A DNA stretch of 64,000 bases, from the NCBI GenBank assembly GCA_002633025.1, contig NMRB01000703.1, positions 34,524 to 98,523 on the forward strand, in the 5' to 3' direction. The notes beneath the pieces are model-generated. The model was not told the origin of the DNA and did no database searches. It saw only the letters and a list, made by a program, of their open reading frames with translations. Shown one piece after another: positions 42,951-54,643 of the stretch; positions within the stretch are counted from its first letter, which is position 1, and each line of letters opens with the position of its first letter. Source of the DNA: Notospermus geniculatus. Its lineage: Eukaryota; Nemertea; Pilidiophora; Heteronemertea; Lineidae. Made by a program: the position numbers and the translations under genes.

Positions 42951-45021
42951 TTATATCAGTCCAAACTTGGCACTGCCTCCTTTCACATGTGGTATTAAAT
43001 ATTTCTGAAGTAACTGCATCAAATCAGTCTTCACTTCAGGCAAGTCAATTAATCGTTTCTGTTTCTGGTCTCGCCAATTCCAGTCAAAGACAACATAATG
43101 AAGATGACTTGTTTTTAAAGCACCTGAAATGGAAAATAAGTTCTCATTAATGTCACAGCCATATAATACCTACGACAAGAAAGTATATATGTATCAACCT
43201 CATTCAAGCATTGACAAATGCCATGTTGTCACAGGGTATACATACACTTGAGTGGCTTCAGAGAAGATACCACATTCCGAGCTATTGAGAACCTTTGGAG
43301 ATCCTGCCACATTCCTGGAGTACATGTGTAACAACTAGTGCAAGTACATGCCACAAACAACAACACTGACCTGACTCAAGTAAACTCTTAATTCTATTAG
43401 GAGTCCCAATTCCACAGTGTATCACATTCTTTCCTAGATATTTTTCTTGCTCCTTGATCTGCAAATTAGATATATGAATACATTTGATAACTACAACTTG
43501 AACAACACTCACATCCGAATGGACTTGGCAAAATTTAACACTCAACCAAGATAGGCCACTGTCACAGAAATACAAGAAATGTTTTGTCTTATAAAATACC
43601 AGAACATGTTGTCTCTCCAGGGAGAGTTTGGCCCAAAATATAAAGTCTGAATCATTTTATTGGTTTTTTTTAAATTTTTTTTGACTGGGCAGTCAGTGTG
43701 GTGCAATGATAAAGCCATATTGACATTCTCGATTCAATACCAAAATTACATTAAAAACTTCCAAATCATTTGTCAACTCTCATGAATAAACCTACCTTCA
43801 TGTGTTTAGCAAAGAGTTTGGCAGTTTTACTTTTATCACCCAAAAAACTCTTTATCTGCCTCTTCAGTTCCACCGACCTTATTGCTGCTGATGAAATGAT
43901 GAGGAGTACTGGAGCACCAGGGACATCCAATTTCTGGATTTGCTTTTTCCATTTTGGTAAAATTGTACAGAGATAACTTGTTGGGGTTTGGTCCAATGTG
44001 TTGCTGACAAGGAAATGTTCATCTGAAATGACAAAACATTGGTGAGATTACTATATTCCTTAGGATGGAAGAAATAAAACAATGTCATTGATGGGAAATT
44101 TGGGTAATGAAGAGGTCATTTATCATAAAACATGTGAAATAGTTTTTAGCACACCTGAGAGTTGAATTTCATCATTTTCAACTGGTGATAATTTATCTTT
44201 AAAGTGCTTAGTAAGTGCTGTCTCCACATCATCGGGACAACCTGCCTCAGGTTTGTTTTTCTTTAATTCTTCTGTTATGTTCTGGAAAAGGAAATACATA
44301 CTGATAAACAATTAGCACTCTTCAACAGTTAGCAATTAAGTAAGTTTAATAGTAATCCAAAGTTGATCTGTCCGGTAAACCTTGGGTACATGTACTTGAT
44401 TTTGAAAAAGTTCAGAGTTTAACTCAACTGAAATAAAAGCATTGTTGCATCATTCAGAACAGAACTGTATTACACTGGTTTTCCCCAAGTTGGTCAATTA
44501 AGTGTTTTGACTGGATTCTATGGGCATAGTGTACCAATTTCTTTTTCTTTTTTCTCTTTTTCTTGGGTGGCTCATCTGCTGACTGGGAGATGGATTCATT
44601 GATGTCTTTGTCACCTTCTGTTTTTCGCTTTCTTGTGCTCCCTTCGTCATCCTCCTCTGGATCTGCTGACGACTCCGATGCTGCTGAAATGAAAGGAAAT
44701 AAGTGAGCTAATCTTGAAAAGAACGACTCTCAGTCCCAGGTGCTGAGTGATAATGAGTAAGAGGGAGGCAGTCATTCACCACACTCATCAGTGCACTGGT
44801 GCATCTGCTGCAGTCATCCATAGGCCCTAATTCTTCATTCATGTTGCTATTAACTTATTATTTCGCAATTGATTTTGTTGAAATTTCACAACAACATTGA
44901 GTGATATAAGGTCTTTCATTACAACCTATGTAGTTTAATTTTGACATGCACCTTCTCTCTCAGCATTGGTGTCTTCTTGAACATGTTGAAGCCACCACTC
45001 TTCATCCAAATCATCCGCCAT
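42951..45021 (-). CDS. CMSS1: CMSS1 (Cms1 small ribosomal subunit homologue)
   Basis: CMSS1 is a nucleolar-type protein related to yeast Cms1 and linked to small-subunit biogenesis. Six exons in consistent phase: 45021-44952, 44683-44535, 44281-44155, 44022-43796, 43458-43371, 43123-42951; 277 residues, near the human length. The start MADDLDEEWW matches the family's acidic opening. A Lys-rich stretch (PPKKKRKKKKK) at about residues 62-72 looks like a nuclear or nucleolar signal. The domain has remnants of a DEAD-box-like fold: VLLIISSAAIRSVEL, AKLFAKHMK, VIHCGIGTPNRIKSLL and HYVVFDWNWRDQK. It lacks the ATPase motifs of a true helicase. Head to head with COPB1, tail to tail with STK40. Poly(A) signal at 42857-42862, ~90 nt past the stop. 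Confidence 0.93.
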
Positions 45022-45792
45022 GCTTAACTTTCATGCTACTTTATTCTTAGCAATCGATTAAGAGCAAACTACTGAACAATTTACACACCAGAAAAATCAC
45101 TACAAAAATCAAATCATTGACAAAAATGAGATAAATATGATTTTATGGTGCCTTGAAACTAGTTTTTGTTTGTTTATTGTGGCTAATATGATTATTTTTT
45201 GGTAAAGGGATAGGCTTTGCAGAATCAAGATCGAGATTTCGCTTACGTCTGTATTCTCGCGTGTCGCGTGTAAGCTCGTGATTTCGCCACGTAGGTGCCA
45301 TTTTGCTCCAGCACCGGCGATATTTTCCTTCTTAATTGCCGTTTTTCTCTCCACGACAAGGTAATTTTGGTGTAACAACACATTCATTGTATAGTACCGA
45401 TTTGTCACGTAACCTTTAGTTGTGATTCAGTTTTCAGTCCTGACGTTTTTGATCTAGAAATTTGCTGTGAAAAACGGCGTGAAAAATCATAGTGTCAGTA
45501 GGCCTACAGTAGCATGGTAGACACACACAGGCAGGCCTACAGTACGTACGTACATGTAGGCCTACATGATGATGATGTCGATGATGTACAGTGATGTACA
45601 TCTCATTACATTTACATATTGCATAATAGGCGTAATGACGTAGTCATCCTCCTGCAATGTTGCATTGATATTGCTGTACTGAAGTAGAGTCGAGCTTTTG
45701 CCTAAAATCATTGTAGAGTTGTGTCGTTCCAAATAAAAACTCCCCATGGCAAAACTCCAAAAATGATTGTTCCTTTTTCCAGTGGCAAAAGA
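45022..45792. promoter_or_regulatory. Divergent promoter region of CMSS1 and COPB1
   Basis: 771 bp between two start codons facing away from each other. It contains several TAGGCCTAC palindromes and a GATGATGATG run around 45567-45590. No further gene recognised. Shared promoter inferred from arrangement. Confidence 0.4.
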
Positions 45793-48700
45793 ATGGCCAT
45801 GGCGTCATCAGATAACTCATGTTACACGCTCATCAATGTTCCATCAGATAGCGAACCACCCAATGAGATGACCCTCAAGCAAGATCTTGGTAGGTTTACT
45901 CGCCTGTGACGGTGGTCAGACTCTTGAAATAACTTTCTTAAGTGGAAGTCATTAATCGGGTATTGGGACTGGAAGGGAGTAAGCCTAATTGAGATGCACT
46001 TTTAGAAAGAACAATCTGCAAATGAAGCACTCACTGCACATGAATAGTGCAACTGCAAAAGTTGACCTCTTGTCACCAACATGGTGGTGTAAGACTAAGA
46101 GGCTAAAAAAATCGGGAAGCTTCGAGTCCCTTTGGTTTTGTATTGGAAGTATTTGACTTCCTAACCTTCATTTTCGAAAAATGTGCTGATCCAGTTGAAC
46201 TGTTGGATGAGAACTATGAATAGTTTCATGATCTCCCTATTTGTACTTGATTTGGCTACTTTGGTTATCAATTTGTTTTTGTCATTCATTTCCAGTATTA
46301 TTTTTGACATTTTTTTCTTGTCTAGTACATGTACATGTAATTTGTGTGTTCTCATCTCCACAGAGAAGGGTGATGTCAAGACAAAGATTGATGCTCTAAA
46401 GAAGGTAATCCAGATGATCTTGAACGGAGAGAAGTTGCCTGGAATCTTGATGACTATTATCCGATTTGTGATGCCAATGCAAGACCACACTATCAAGAAA
46501 CTCTTGCTGGTGTTCTGGGAAGTGGTACCAAAATATTCAGGTGATGGGAAACTCCTCCATGAAATGATTCTGGTGTGTGATGCCTACAGAAAGGTGAGGA
46601 CACTTGAATAGAGATGAATGCCCCAACTAGTCAGCCGCCCAGTTAAACTTCTCATTTTACTCAGTGCAAATTTCCTTTTGAGAGCATATTTGGTAACAAA
46701 TCAGCAGTAATTAAACACAGCTTTGCTCCTGAACAGCAAGTTCAATGTAAAGAGACTGGAGTGGTACTTTGAAGCCCCCAATAATTGCGTGTACAGAACT
46801 GCCATTGTAAATATGCAAAGCAATGCACTATAACTTGTTCATTCTCATCTCATTTTAGGATCTTCAACATCCAAACGAGTTCATCCGTGGCTCTACCCTA
46901 AGATTCCTCTGCAAATTAAAAGAACCTGAACTTGTTGAACCACTGATGCCTGCAATCAGGGCATGTCTGGAACACAGGCATTCATATGTCAGGAGGAATG
47001 CTGTCTTGGCCATCTTCACCATTTACAAGTAAGTATCATGGGGTGTATTCACTATTTTCATCAGATCTTAAATCTAGATTGAATCTCTGATAAGGTGTGA
47101 AGTTCAGTTTACAATGCTGACTGATAAAATCGTACTCAGAATTAACGATGCAAGGTTTTGATATGTGCATTTATTGACTGTCAGGCACTCATACTAAGAA
47201 ATAATGACACATCACTTGCATGGATAGAAGTTCATGTACCGAGACAAAAGTGATAAACTAAAAGGGTACTCCCAAAATCCTTTCCCAACTGGTACAAGTT
47301 AGTGGTAATTTATGTAAATTTCAGGAATTCAGATTCGTTAATCCCAGATGCCCCGGAGTTGATCGCTAACTTCCTTGAGGGCGAGCAGGATGCGTCGTGC
47401 AAGAGGAATGCCTTCATGATGCTGATCCACGCCGATCAAGACCGTGCCCTCAGTTATCTCAGCAGTTGCATTGATCAAGTTCACTCGTTTAATGATATTC
47501 TTCAGCTTGTCATTGTGGAGCTGATATACAAAGTAAGATCTTGTCTTGAAACATTTATTGTTAAGTAAAAACACTTTTATATTCAGAGTTGTGGGATGCC
47601 AAGTTCATGACATGCAGTAATTTTGACTAATATTGGAAAAAAAATTCTTGGAGAAAAATTATATTTCTTCAACAATTTATCATGAAGTTCACCCATTCAT
47701 AAAAATGTGCTTATGAAAAAAGTCACTTCCACGACCACGTCCCATGCCCAATACTTACAAAGTACGCCTTCTACATTGTATTCGGGTGATTTCTCCAGGA
47801 GAAACTTTCATCACAAGTTTCCTAGGCAATCTGATGAAGTTTTCTTCAATCTTCAGGTTTGCCATGCCAACCCATCAGAGCGAGCCCGTTTCATCAGATG
47901 CATCTATAATCTGTTGAATTCTTCGAGCCCTGCAGTCCGTTATGAAGCCGCAGGAACCTTGGTTACCTTATCCAGTGCTCCTACTGCTATCAGGGTAAGT
48001 TGTCACCACAGAGTAGAACATCGCTCGCAGGTTAAAAATTCATGAAATATTTCCCTTGGGATGTTATATTGGAATTATGACAGAGTTTTCCAATGGTCTG
48101 TGATGAAAACTCATGCACCACGCTGAACGTTCAGTGTTGAAAAACCTATCAACCACCATTGATGTTTCTGAGACCTTACCTTGTCAGCCATATTTCCACA
48201 AGCCTAGTACTACTAGGCTCCCAAGAGATCTCTATTTGACCGGAGTGCAGAATCTGGCATTTACCTGAATCTCCCCCCATTTTGAAATTTCTTTTCTGTG
48301 ACTTCTTTCAGGCTGCTGCTAGTTGCTACATTGAACTGATCGTGAAGGAGAGTGATAACAATGTCAAGTTGATTGTCTTGGATCGGTTGATTGCACTCAA
48401 AGAGAATCCAAATCATGAGAAAGTCTTGCATGTAAGTTGTATGGTCATGATGGTTGTAGCTTGTTTCAGAAAAACAGGGGTTCTTACAGTTGAACCTTGT
48501 CAGGAAAATGGGCTTTCTTAACAATTGAAAATCATTGTCAGGAGCACGAAGATTCTTACAGTTGAATCTGTTTTGTCAGGAAAACGAGGGTTGGTACGAT
48601 TGAACCATGTTATTTTTTTTGTCAGGAATACAAGTTTTCTTTAGGGTTGAGCCTTGTCAAGAAGAGGAGCTTTCTTACAGTTGAATGTTGTTGTCAGGAA

Positions 48701-51700
48701 AAACAAGATCTAGCGATTTAAAATTTGATTAACCTTTGATGAAGGAGTGTTTGTTCACGGTCTGTGATGAGAACTCATGCACCACGCTGAAGACTTGATG
48801 TTGACAAACACAGTCAACCACCATTGATCATTCTGAGACCGAGAATCTAGAAAGTACCGGTATCTAAGAAGTATTGCCAGTACATCTGTTTTCTTCTCCC
48901 TACAAATACATTTCTACATTGGCATGCTTTAATTTTCTGATTCTTTTCTATTGCAGGAGCTGGTTATGGACATCCTGCGAGTTCTTGCTGCGCCGGACTT
49001 GGAAGTCCGAAAGAAGACACTCAACCTCGCTCTGGATCTTGTCTCCTCAAGAAATATTGAAGAGGTGGGCAAGTGGTCATAACTGCAGCAAAATGTCATC
49101 TCAGTTCACAAGTTTAGCCCATCAAATGCCCGGTTTAGTGGCTTATTCAGTGAAATGAGTGATGACGATTTCTTGGGAATAGGGCTTACTGGCTGACAGC
49201 TAGGTTTATCTATATTTGTGACAGTATCAGAGATATGTTGGAGTGTTGTGAATTTACCTACCAGATTCAATGGGGTTCATAGGCAAATTGCAGTTATTTA
49301 AATGTTTTTCCAAATTATCTGTTCATATTTGCCACATCTGACACTGAATCATTGAAAGTAGTCACTATTAGTGACAATAACAAGTCTTGTTTCTTGTGTC
49401 TGCAGTTCCTGTTGGCTAATACGTTCTCTGCTTGTTTTTCAGATGGTACTTGTTCTCCGCAAAGAAGTTGTGAAAACAAATGATTCAGTCGAACATGAGG
49501 ATGTCGGCAAATACAGACAGCTCTTGGTGCGGACGTTACATCAGTGTAGTGTCAAGTTCCCCGATGTTGCGAGCGCAATTATACCTGTGGTAAGTGTGGA
49601 TTTGGGATGGGCCACATGATTGAGTGTTTGTACTAGATTTTTCTGTTAGGGCCGAAGCCATAGCATTATTTGCCNAAACAATGAATACTGCTGATAAATA
49701 TGTGAATTTATCAAATTTTTGAGGGTACGGATCCGTACCCTGGAAAAATTTTAGGGTACGGAATTTTACCCATTTTACCCTCTGGCGGAAACCCTGCAAA
49801 CAATAGAAATTCCATTGTTTGCAAGGCGCATGCACATTTTAGCACCCGTCAAACGGAAAGGCCTGCAATTTACATATACGACAAACCATGTTTTCAGAGA
49901 GATGACCTTTTATTTTCAGTTGACCGAGTTCTTGAGTGATCAGAATGAGTTGGCTGCTGTGGATGTATTGGTTTTCATCCGTGAGGCCATCCACAGATTT
50001 GAAGACCTCCGCTCTCTGATAATCAACAGATTACTGGACGTGTTCCCAAGCATAAAATCCACCAAGTAAGTATTTGTCCGACATTTCTCAAATGAAATCA
50101 GACGTGCCCCTCTTTCCGCCAACAAATCTGTAAAATTGACCGTGAATTATTTTTGGAGCAAATCATTGAAATTCACCACAGATTTCAATGTTTCTAGCAC
50201 AGTGCGCCCCCTCTTTTCCGAAATCGTGGATCCACCCCTGGAAATATCAAACATTTACTGCTGATACCATAAATACACTCGACTCAATTGTCTTCATTTA
50301 CCGTATTTTTCGGACTATAAGGCGCGGCTTTTTTTCATGAAGAAGGGTCTAAAATTGGGGGTGCGCCTTATAGGGTGGTGCGCCTTATCTGCAGATAGAG
50401 TCCGAAAATTTGATCAGAAGTGTCACAACAAGCTAATTAGCTTGTCACAACAAGCTAATTAATCAGACAACCAGGTCAGTTTGATGCATAACATTGCTGT
50501 GGTTCTCCTGATGACTGCGTCTTATAGGTTGGTGCGTCTTATAGGGCAGTGCGTCTTATGTATGGATTTCGTCAAGGGTTTAGGGTGAAATTAGGGGGTG
50601 CGCCTTATAGTTAGGTGCGCCCTATAGTCGCGAAAATACGGTATTCTTTTGGATGTCCAATATGCTTTCTGTTTATTAATTGCAGAATCTTCAGGGCCGC
50701 TATGTGGATCCTCGGTGAATATTGTACCAACACAGAAGATATCCAAAGTGTTATGACCATCATCAGGCAGTCCTTAGGAGATGTGAGTCATTTGTTTATG
50801 TCTGATTCGCACAAGCAGTTTCGTCAGCAATACAAACAATGTCATTTTCCACCACGGTGTTTCCTGCCATGGTGTGTGGTGAGTGGTAATGTCGTTAAAC
50901 CAGTTAGCCTGATCTCTCTCTGTTCATTTCAGATTCCTATCGTTGAGGATGAAATCAGAAAAGCAGCTGGTGAAATCAGAGAGGAAGGTAAGTCTTTAGT
51001 CTGAAACTCATTATTTCTGGGGTGAGGTCATTTGAAAGTGCCATTCTTGGCTGCTGAAGTTTGAATTGTGGAACTATGAATCAGTTTTTGGGTCAAGAAT
51101 TGCTTTGTGTTCAAGTAAAATGATTGCACATCAAAATGAGTACAGAATTCTTATCATGATCCTCATCATCAGTTCTATCAGCTGTAATATTTCATGGTTC
51201 ACAACTTCAGGTGATCAACTGATGTCAGCCACTGGAGGCGTGCAGACGTTGGTGACAGCTGACGGGACGTACGCCACACAAAGTGTTTTCAGTGCTGCTT
51301 CAACATCAAAGAAGTCGCAGGAGAGGTAAGCTCCAGAAACACATCCTCACCCTAAATATTATTTTCATCTCTATCTAGAAGCTGGAAACAGTTGCCTTGG
51401 GTCGATAGCACTCTCGTTCTTTCTGACACTAAATATTCCTGTATCCTTTTTCAGACCACCCCTGAGACAATACCTTATGGACGGTGACTTCTTCATTGGT
51501 GCATCTTTGGCTACGACACTAACCAAACTGGCCCTGCGGTATGTCACGATAACTGGAGACAAGAAGAGGCAGAATGTAAGTTCAGACTCTACTTTGCCTG
51601 ACTGGAATTACTAACATATTTCTCTAGTTTCGAATCAGCGTGGTGAAAAATAAATCCGATCCCAAATGAGGTATGGGTAGGCCCTTACACTTGGCGGGCC

Positions 51701-54643
51701 TCTGATTTTCACCTTCACATAACCCATCTTTTCAGGCGTTTATTGCTGAAGCCATGTTGATCATGTCCACCATCATTCATCTCGGCAAGTCTGGCCTCCC
51801 AACGAAGCCGATCACTGACGACGATGTCGATCGTATTGCCCTCTGCCTGCGTGTGCTATCAGAAAGGAACACGCTGATGTTTGAAATCTTTAGCAAATAC
51901 TGCCGACAGTCGCTTTCCAATATGCTTATCTCAAAATCCGAAGAAGAAAAAGATTCACAAAAGGTATTTGACTTTTTGCCACAGTTGCTGAGAAGTTCAT
52001 GGAGGGAAAAAGTATCTAAGAAGATGTTTCAAACTGGAAGTCTTGGACTTCCTTGGAAATTATCTCTCGAAAGTATCGGGATTGGTGTGGCACCAAGTTA
52101 GGGAGTCCCCGGGTACTTCTGAATCCCTTCTCCGCAATAAGTACCACATTGGCTCTGCCACTGTTGACCAATGTTTAAACACTGTTCAAGCTTTAACACC
52201 TTCATGAATTCAACTGCAATCTTCTACAGTATTGTTCTTTATCCTTGGAATGGGAAAATAACTTGATATAAAATTCTCCCACAGATGGAGAAACGCACCA
52301 TCCGTGCCCAGGCTGATGATCCAATCAGTTTCCTGCAGTTGGTTTCCAAGGGAGAAATTGGTCAAGTTGAGAACATGTTTGAGCTGACACTCTCACAAGC
52401 TTTGGGGACAACTGGCAAAAAGGAACAAGATTTGACAAGTTCATCCAAGCTAAACAAGGTAATTGCGTAGAATTGTTCATTGCTCAGAGCTGATGGGTTT
52501 CATACTTAACTTTTGCCTGTTTTGTGAGTACATACGTTAGAGAGGTCGTCATTCAACTACAGTTTAGACCCATTTACCGTAACCATTCCATCAGCTCATG
52601 GTGTGTTGTCCTCTTCTCTCTCTGCAGGTGACCCAGTTAACTGGATTCTCTGACCCAGTTTACGCCGAAGCTTATGTCCATGTGAACCAGTATGATATCG
52701 TGCTTGATGTGTTGATCGTCAATCAGACCTCAGATACATTGACAAGTCTCACCCTGGAATTAGCTACGCTTGGTAAGTTTGGACATCTTACATTGTAGAT
52801 CGGGGCAGATCCAGGGTTTCCGGAAAGAGGGGGCGCATTGTGCTAGAAAAATGGTAATCTGTGGTGAATTTCAATGATTTGCTCCAAATTTCACGGTCGA
52901 TTTTGCAGATTTGTTGGCCAAAAGGGGGGCGTGCACCCCCCTTGGATCCGCGCTTGTGGATGAGGGTAATCTAACTACATGGAGTTGTTTCAAACTCGGC
53001 TATGCCTTGGCATTTCTGTATGTTAGACCACTGATGTGAGTTATCGCTCAAAACTCTCTGCTTTTCTCTCCCTTTTACAGGAGACCTCAAGCTAGTTGAG
53101 AAGCCTTCCCCTGTCACTTTGGCTGGGCATGATTTCTGTAACATCAAAGCTAGTGTGAAGGTTGCATCAACAGAAAACGGCATCATATTTGGCAATATTG
53201 GTGAGTATTTTTTCAGCTGAGATCATCGCAAGTGTCCAGGTATGTGTGTATGTTCTGAATATGTTTGATGTGGGGAAGAAGAGGCAAAATGAGTTACCAA
53301 AACCTTGGAGCGTCTTAGCGCTTCACCTCTGCTCTGCTCTGCTCTGCTCTGTAACGGTATTTCACTTTCCAACCTACTGTGTGCTCTTTATTGTCTACTT
53401 CAAATCATTCAATTGACTCCTGTCCTTACAGTGTATGATGTCAGCAATAAGAGTAACGACCGCAACTGTGTTGTTCTGAACGACATCCACATCGACATTA
53501 TGGATTATATCATCCCGGCTACGTGCACCGACACGGAGTTTAGGCAAATGTGGGCGGAGTTTGAATGGGAGAATAAGGTGTCCGTCAACACGAATGTGAC
53601 AGATCTTCATGAATACATCCAGCATCTCATAAAATCTACGAACATGAAGTGTCTTACGCCCGAGAAGGTAAGTGTCCTGGACCCATGTTCCCGAAGCCGT
53701 CGTAAGGTTAACGATGTCGTTACGCTATGCATTTTACCAGTTTTAACGACATCGTTAACCTAACGACGGCTTCGGGAACATGGGCCCTGGTCTTCTGGAG
53801 TTTGGAAGTGAATGGTATACGGGGAGCCACGGTGGTGTATGGTTCAGGTTACTGACTTGCAGTCAGAGGATCCCGGGTTCGAATCCCACTGTAGTGTGAG
53901 ACTTTGGCCAAGTCGCTGCCTTACTGGCCTCTCTCCTCCCAGGTGTATACATGGGTACCGGTCGGAAATGCTCAGATTGTACCGCTGAATGAGCAGCTCA
54001 TCTGAGTTCTACTGAAAGGTTTCAGGATAGACTGGGGTTAAAGTGTAAAGTCAGATGATAACCTCGACCATTCTTGATATCAGACTATAAACCCGAACTA
54101 ACTTCATACATGCTCTTGGTCTTCTCCCTCCCAACAGCTGTTAGCGCATATTTTCATTACGGTAACCATCCTGAATCGAAGATGTTTCTTTCACCAAAAT
54201 ATGCATGTTTTTCTTGCAGGCTTTAGTTGGTGATTGTGGATTCATGGCAGCTAATATGTATGCCAAGTCAATATTTGGAGAAGATGCCTTAGCTAACGTC
54301 AGTATAGAAAAACCTCTTCACTTAGGACCAGATGCACCGGTCACTGGGCATATCAGGATCAGGGCAAAGAGCCAGGTGAGTATCAATACTTGCCTCTTTG
54401 ACATGTTGAGTTAAGAATGATAATCCTGCATATTGTGTTTTTTTCAAGTTGGACGATTTGACAGTTTCCTCCATGGGTGGTAAAACTTGATTAATCCATG
54501 CTGACATCTCTCCGTCCTGATTTTGTATGCCAACAAAGTGAACATACGATGAAATTCTTCCTTCTTTTCAGGGTATGGCTTTGAGTTTGGGAGACAAGAT
54601 CAACTTATCACAAAAGAAAGCTATCAAATCTCCTGGGGCTTAA
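45793..54643 (+). CDS. COPB1: Coatomer subunit beta (beta-COP)
   Basis: Beta-COP is a core subunit of the COPI coat for retrograde Golgi-to-ER vesicles. Twenty exons, all GT-AG with matching phase: 45793-45889, 46364-46593, 46859-47028, 47325-47532, 47857-47994, 48312-48431, 48957-49064, 49443-49589, 49920-50065, 50686-50782, 50933-50987, 51211-51325, 51455-51575, 51736-51963, 52285-52458, 52628-52772, 53081-53200, 53432-53667, 54220-54375, 54572-54643; 960 residues. A second ATG two codons downstream (45799) could be the start. The N-terminal adaptin/HEAT solenoid is recognised by [36 protein letters not shown] and [17 protein letters not shown]; the C-terminal appendage by [20 protein letters not shown] and [20 protein letters not shown]. 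Introns hold two snoRNA-like sequences and several mobile elements. Poly(A) signal at 55696-55701. Confidence 0.97.
48095..48175 (+). ncRNA. C/D-box snoRNA candidate 1 (COPB1 intron 5)
   Basis: Terminal stem GGTCT/AGACC, C box GTGATGA at 48100-48106, D' box CTGA at 48123-48126, D box CTGA at 48168-48171; 81 nt. Upstream of D' lies CATGCACCAC, complementary to GTGGTGCATG of 18S rRNA. By the +5 rule this would guide methylation of the second G in GUGG. I recall the same guide in vertebrate SNORD32. Position, just over 100 bases from both splice sites, suits intron processing. Confidence 0.75.
48470..48715. repeat. Degenerate ~60-bp tandem repeat in COPB1 intron 6
   Basis: Four or five diverged units containing TTCTTACAGTTGAA and TTGTCAGGAAAA. 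Many units resemble a 3' splice site (TTCTTACAG). Confidence 0.6.
48758..48841 (+). ncRNA. C/D-box snoRNA candidate 2 (COPB1 intron 6)
   Basis: Terminal stem CGGTCT/AGACCG, C box GTGATGA at 48764-48770, D' box CTGA at 48787-48790, a C'-like TTGATGTT near 48795, D box CTGA at 48833-48836; 84 nt. The D' guide CTCATGCACCACG is identical to candidate 1, and CAACCACCATTGAT before D is shared too, while the centre differs. The two are paralogues in neighbouring introns. Confidence 0.77.
50100..50241 (-). repeat. GGATCC-type element, copy 3
   Basis: Reverse orientation of the elements at 52801 and 60875; shares the CCAACAAATCTGTAAAATTG, GGAGCAAATCATTGAAATTC and GCGCCCCCTCTT blocks and ends GTGGATCCACCCCTGG. 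Located in COPB1 intron 9. Confidence 0.8.
50299..50643. repeat. Inverted-repeat element, TACCGTATTTTTCG ends
   Basis: TACCGTATTTTTCGGACTAT and ATAGTCGCGAAAATACGGTA bound ~345 bp, with GTGCGCCTTATAG repeated inside several times. Typical of a widespread MITE with TA targets. It ends 42 bases before COPB1 exon 10. Confidence 0.8.
52801..52956 (+). repeat. GGATCC-type element, copy 4
   Basis: Starts CGGGGCAGATCCAGGGTTTC and ends CCCTTGGATCCGCGC. Located in COPB1 intron 16. Confidence 0.8.
53681..53786. repeat. Near-perfect hairpin in COPB1 intron 18
   Basis: CCCATGTTCCCGAAGCCGTC...TTAACGATGTCGTTA and its reverse complement form ~47-bp arms around a ~14-base loop, starting 14 bases downstream of exon 18. 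MITE-like. Confidence 0.88.
53822..54060 (+). mobile_element. tRNA-derived SINE with Deu-like core
   Basis: The head resembles a tRNA promoter: box A-like TGGTTCAGGTTACTGACTTG and box B GGTTCGAATCCC. The body has ACTTTGGCCAAGTCGCTGCC and CCAGGTGTATACATGGGTACC, matching the core seen at 21440. Located in COPB1 intron 18. Confidence 0.7.

Noticed and set aside
53822-53900. Possible functional tRNA gene
   Set aside because: Box A and B are present but there is no acceptor-stem pairing, and a SINE core follows directly.
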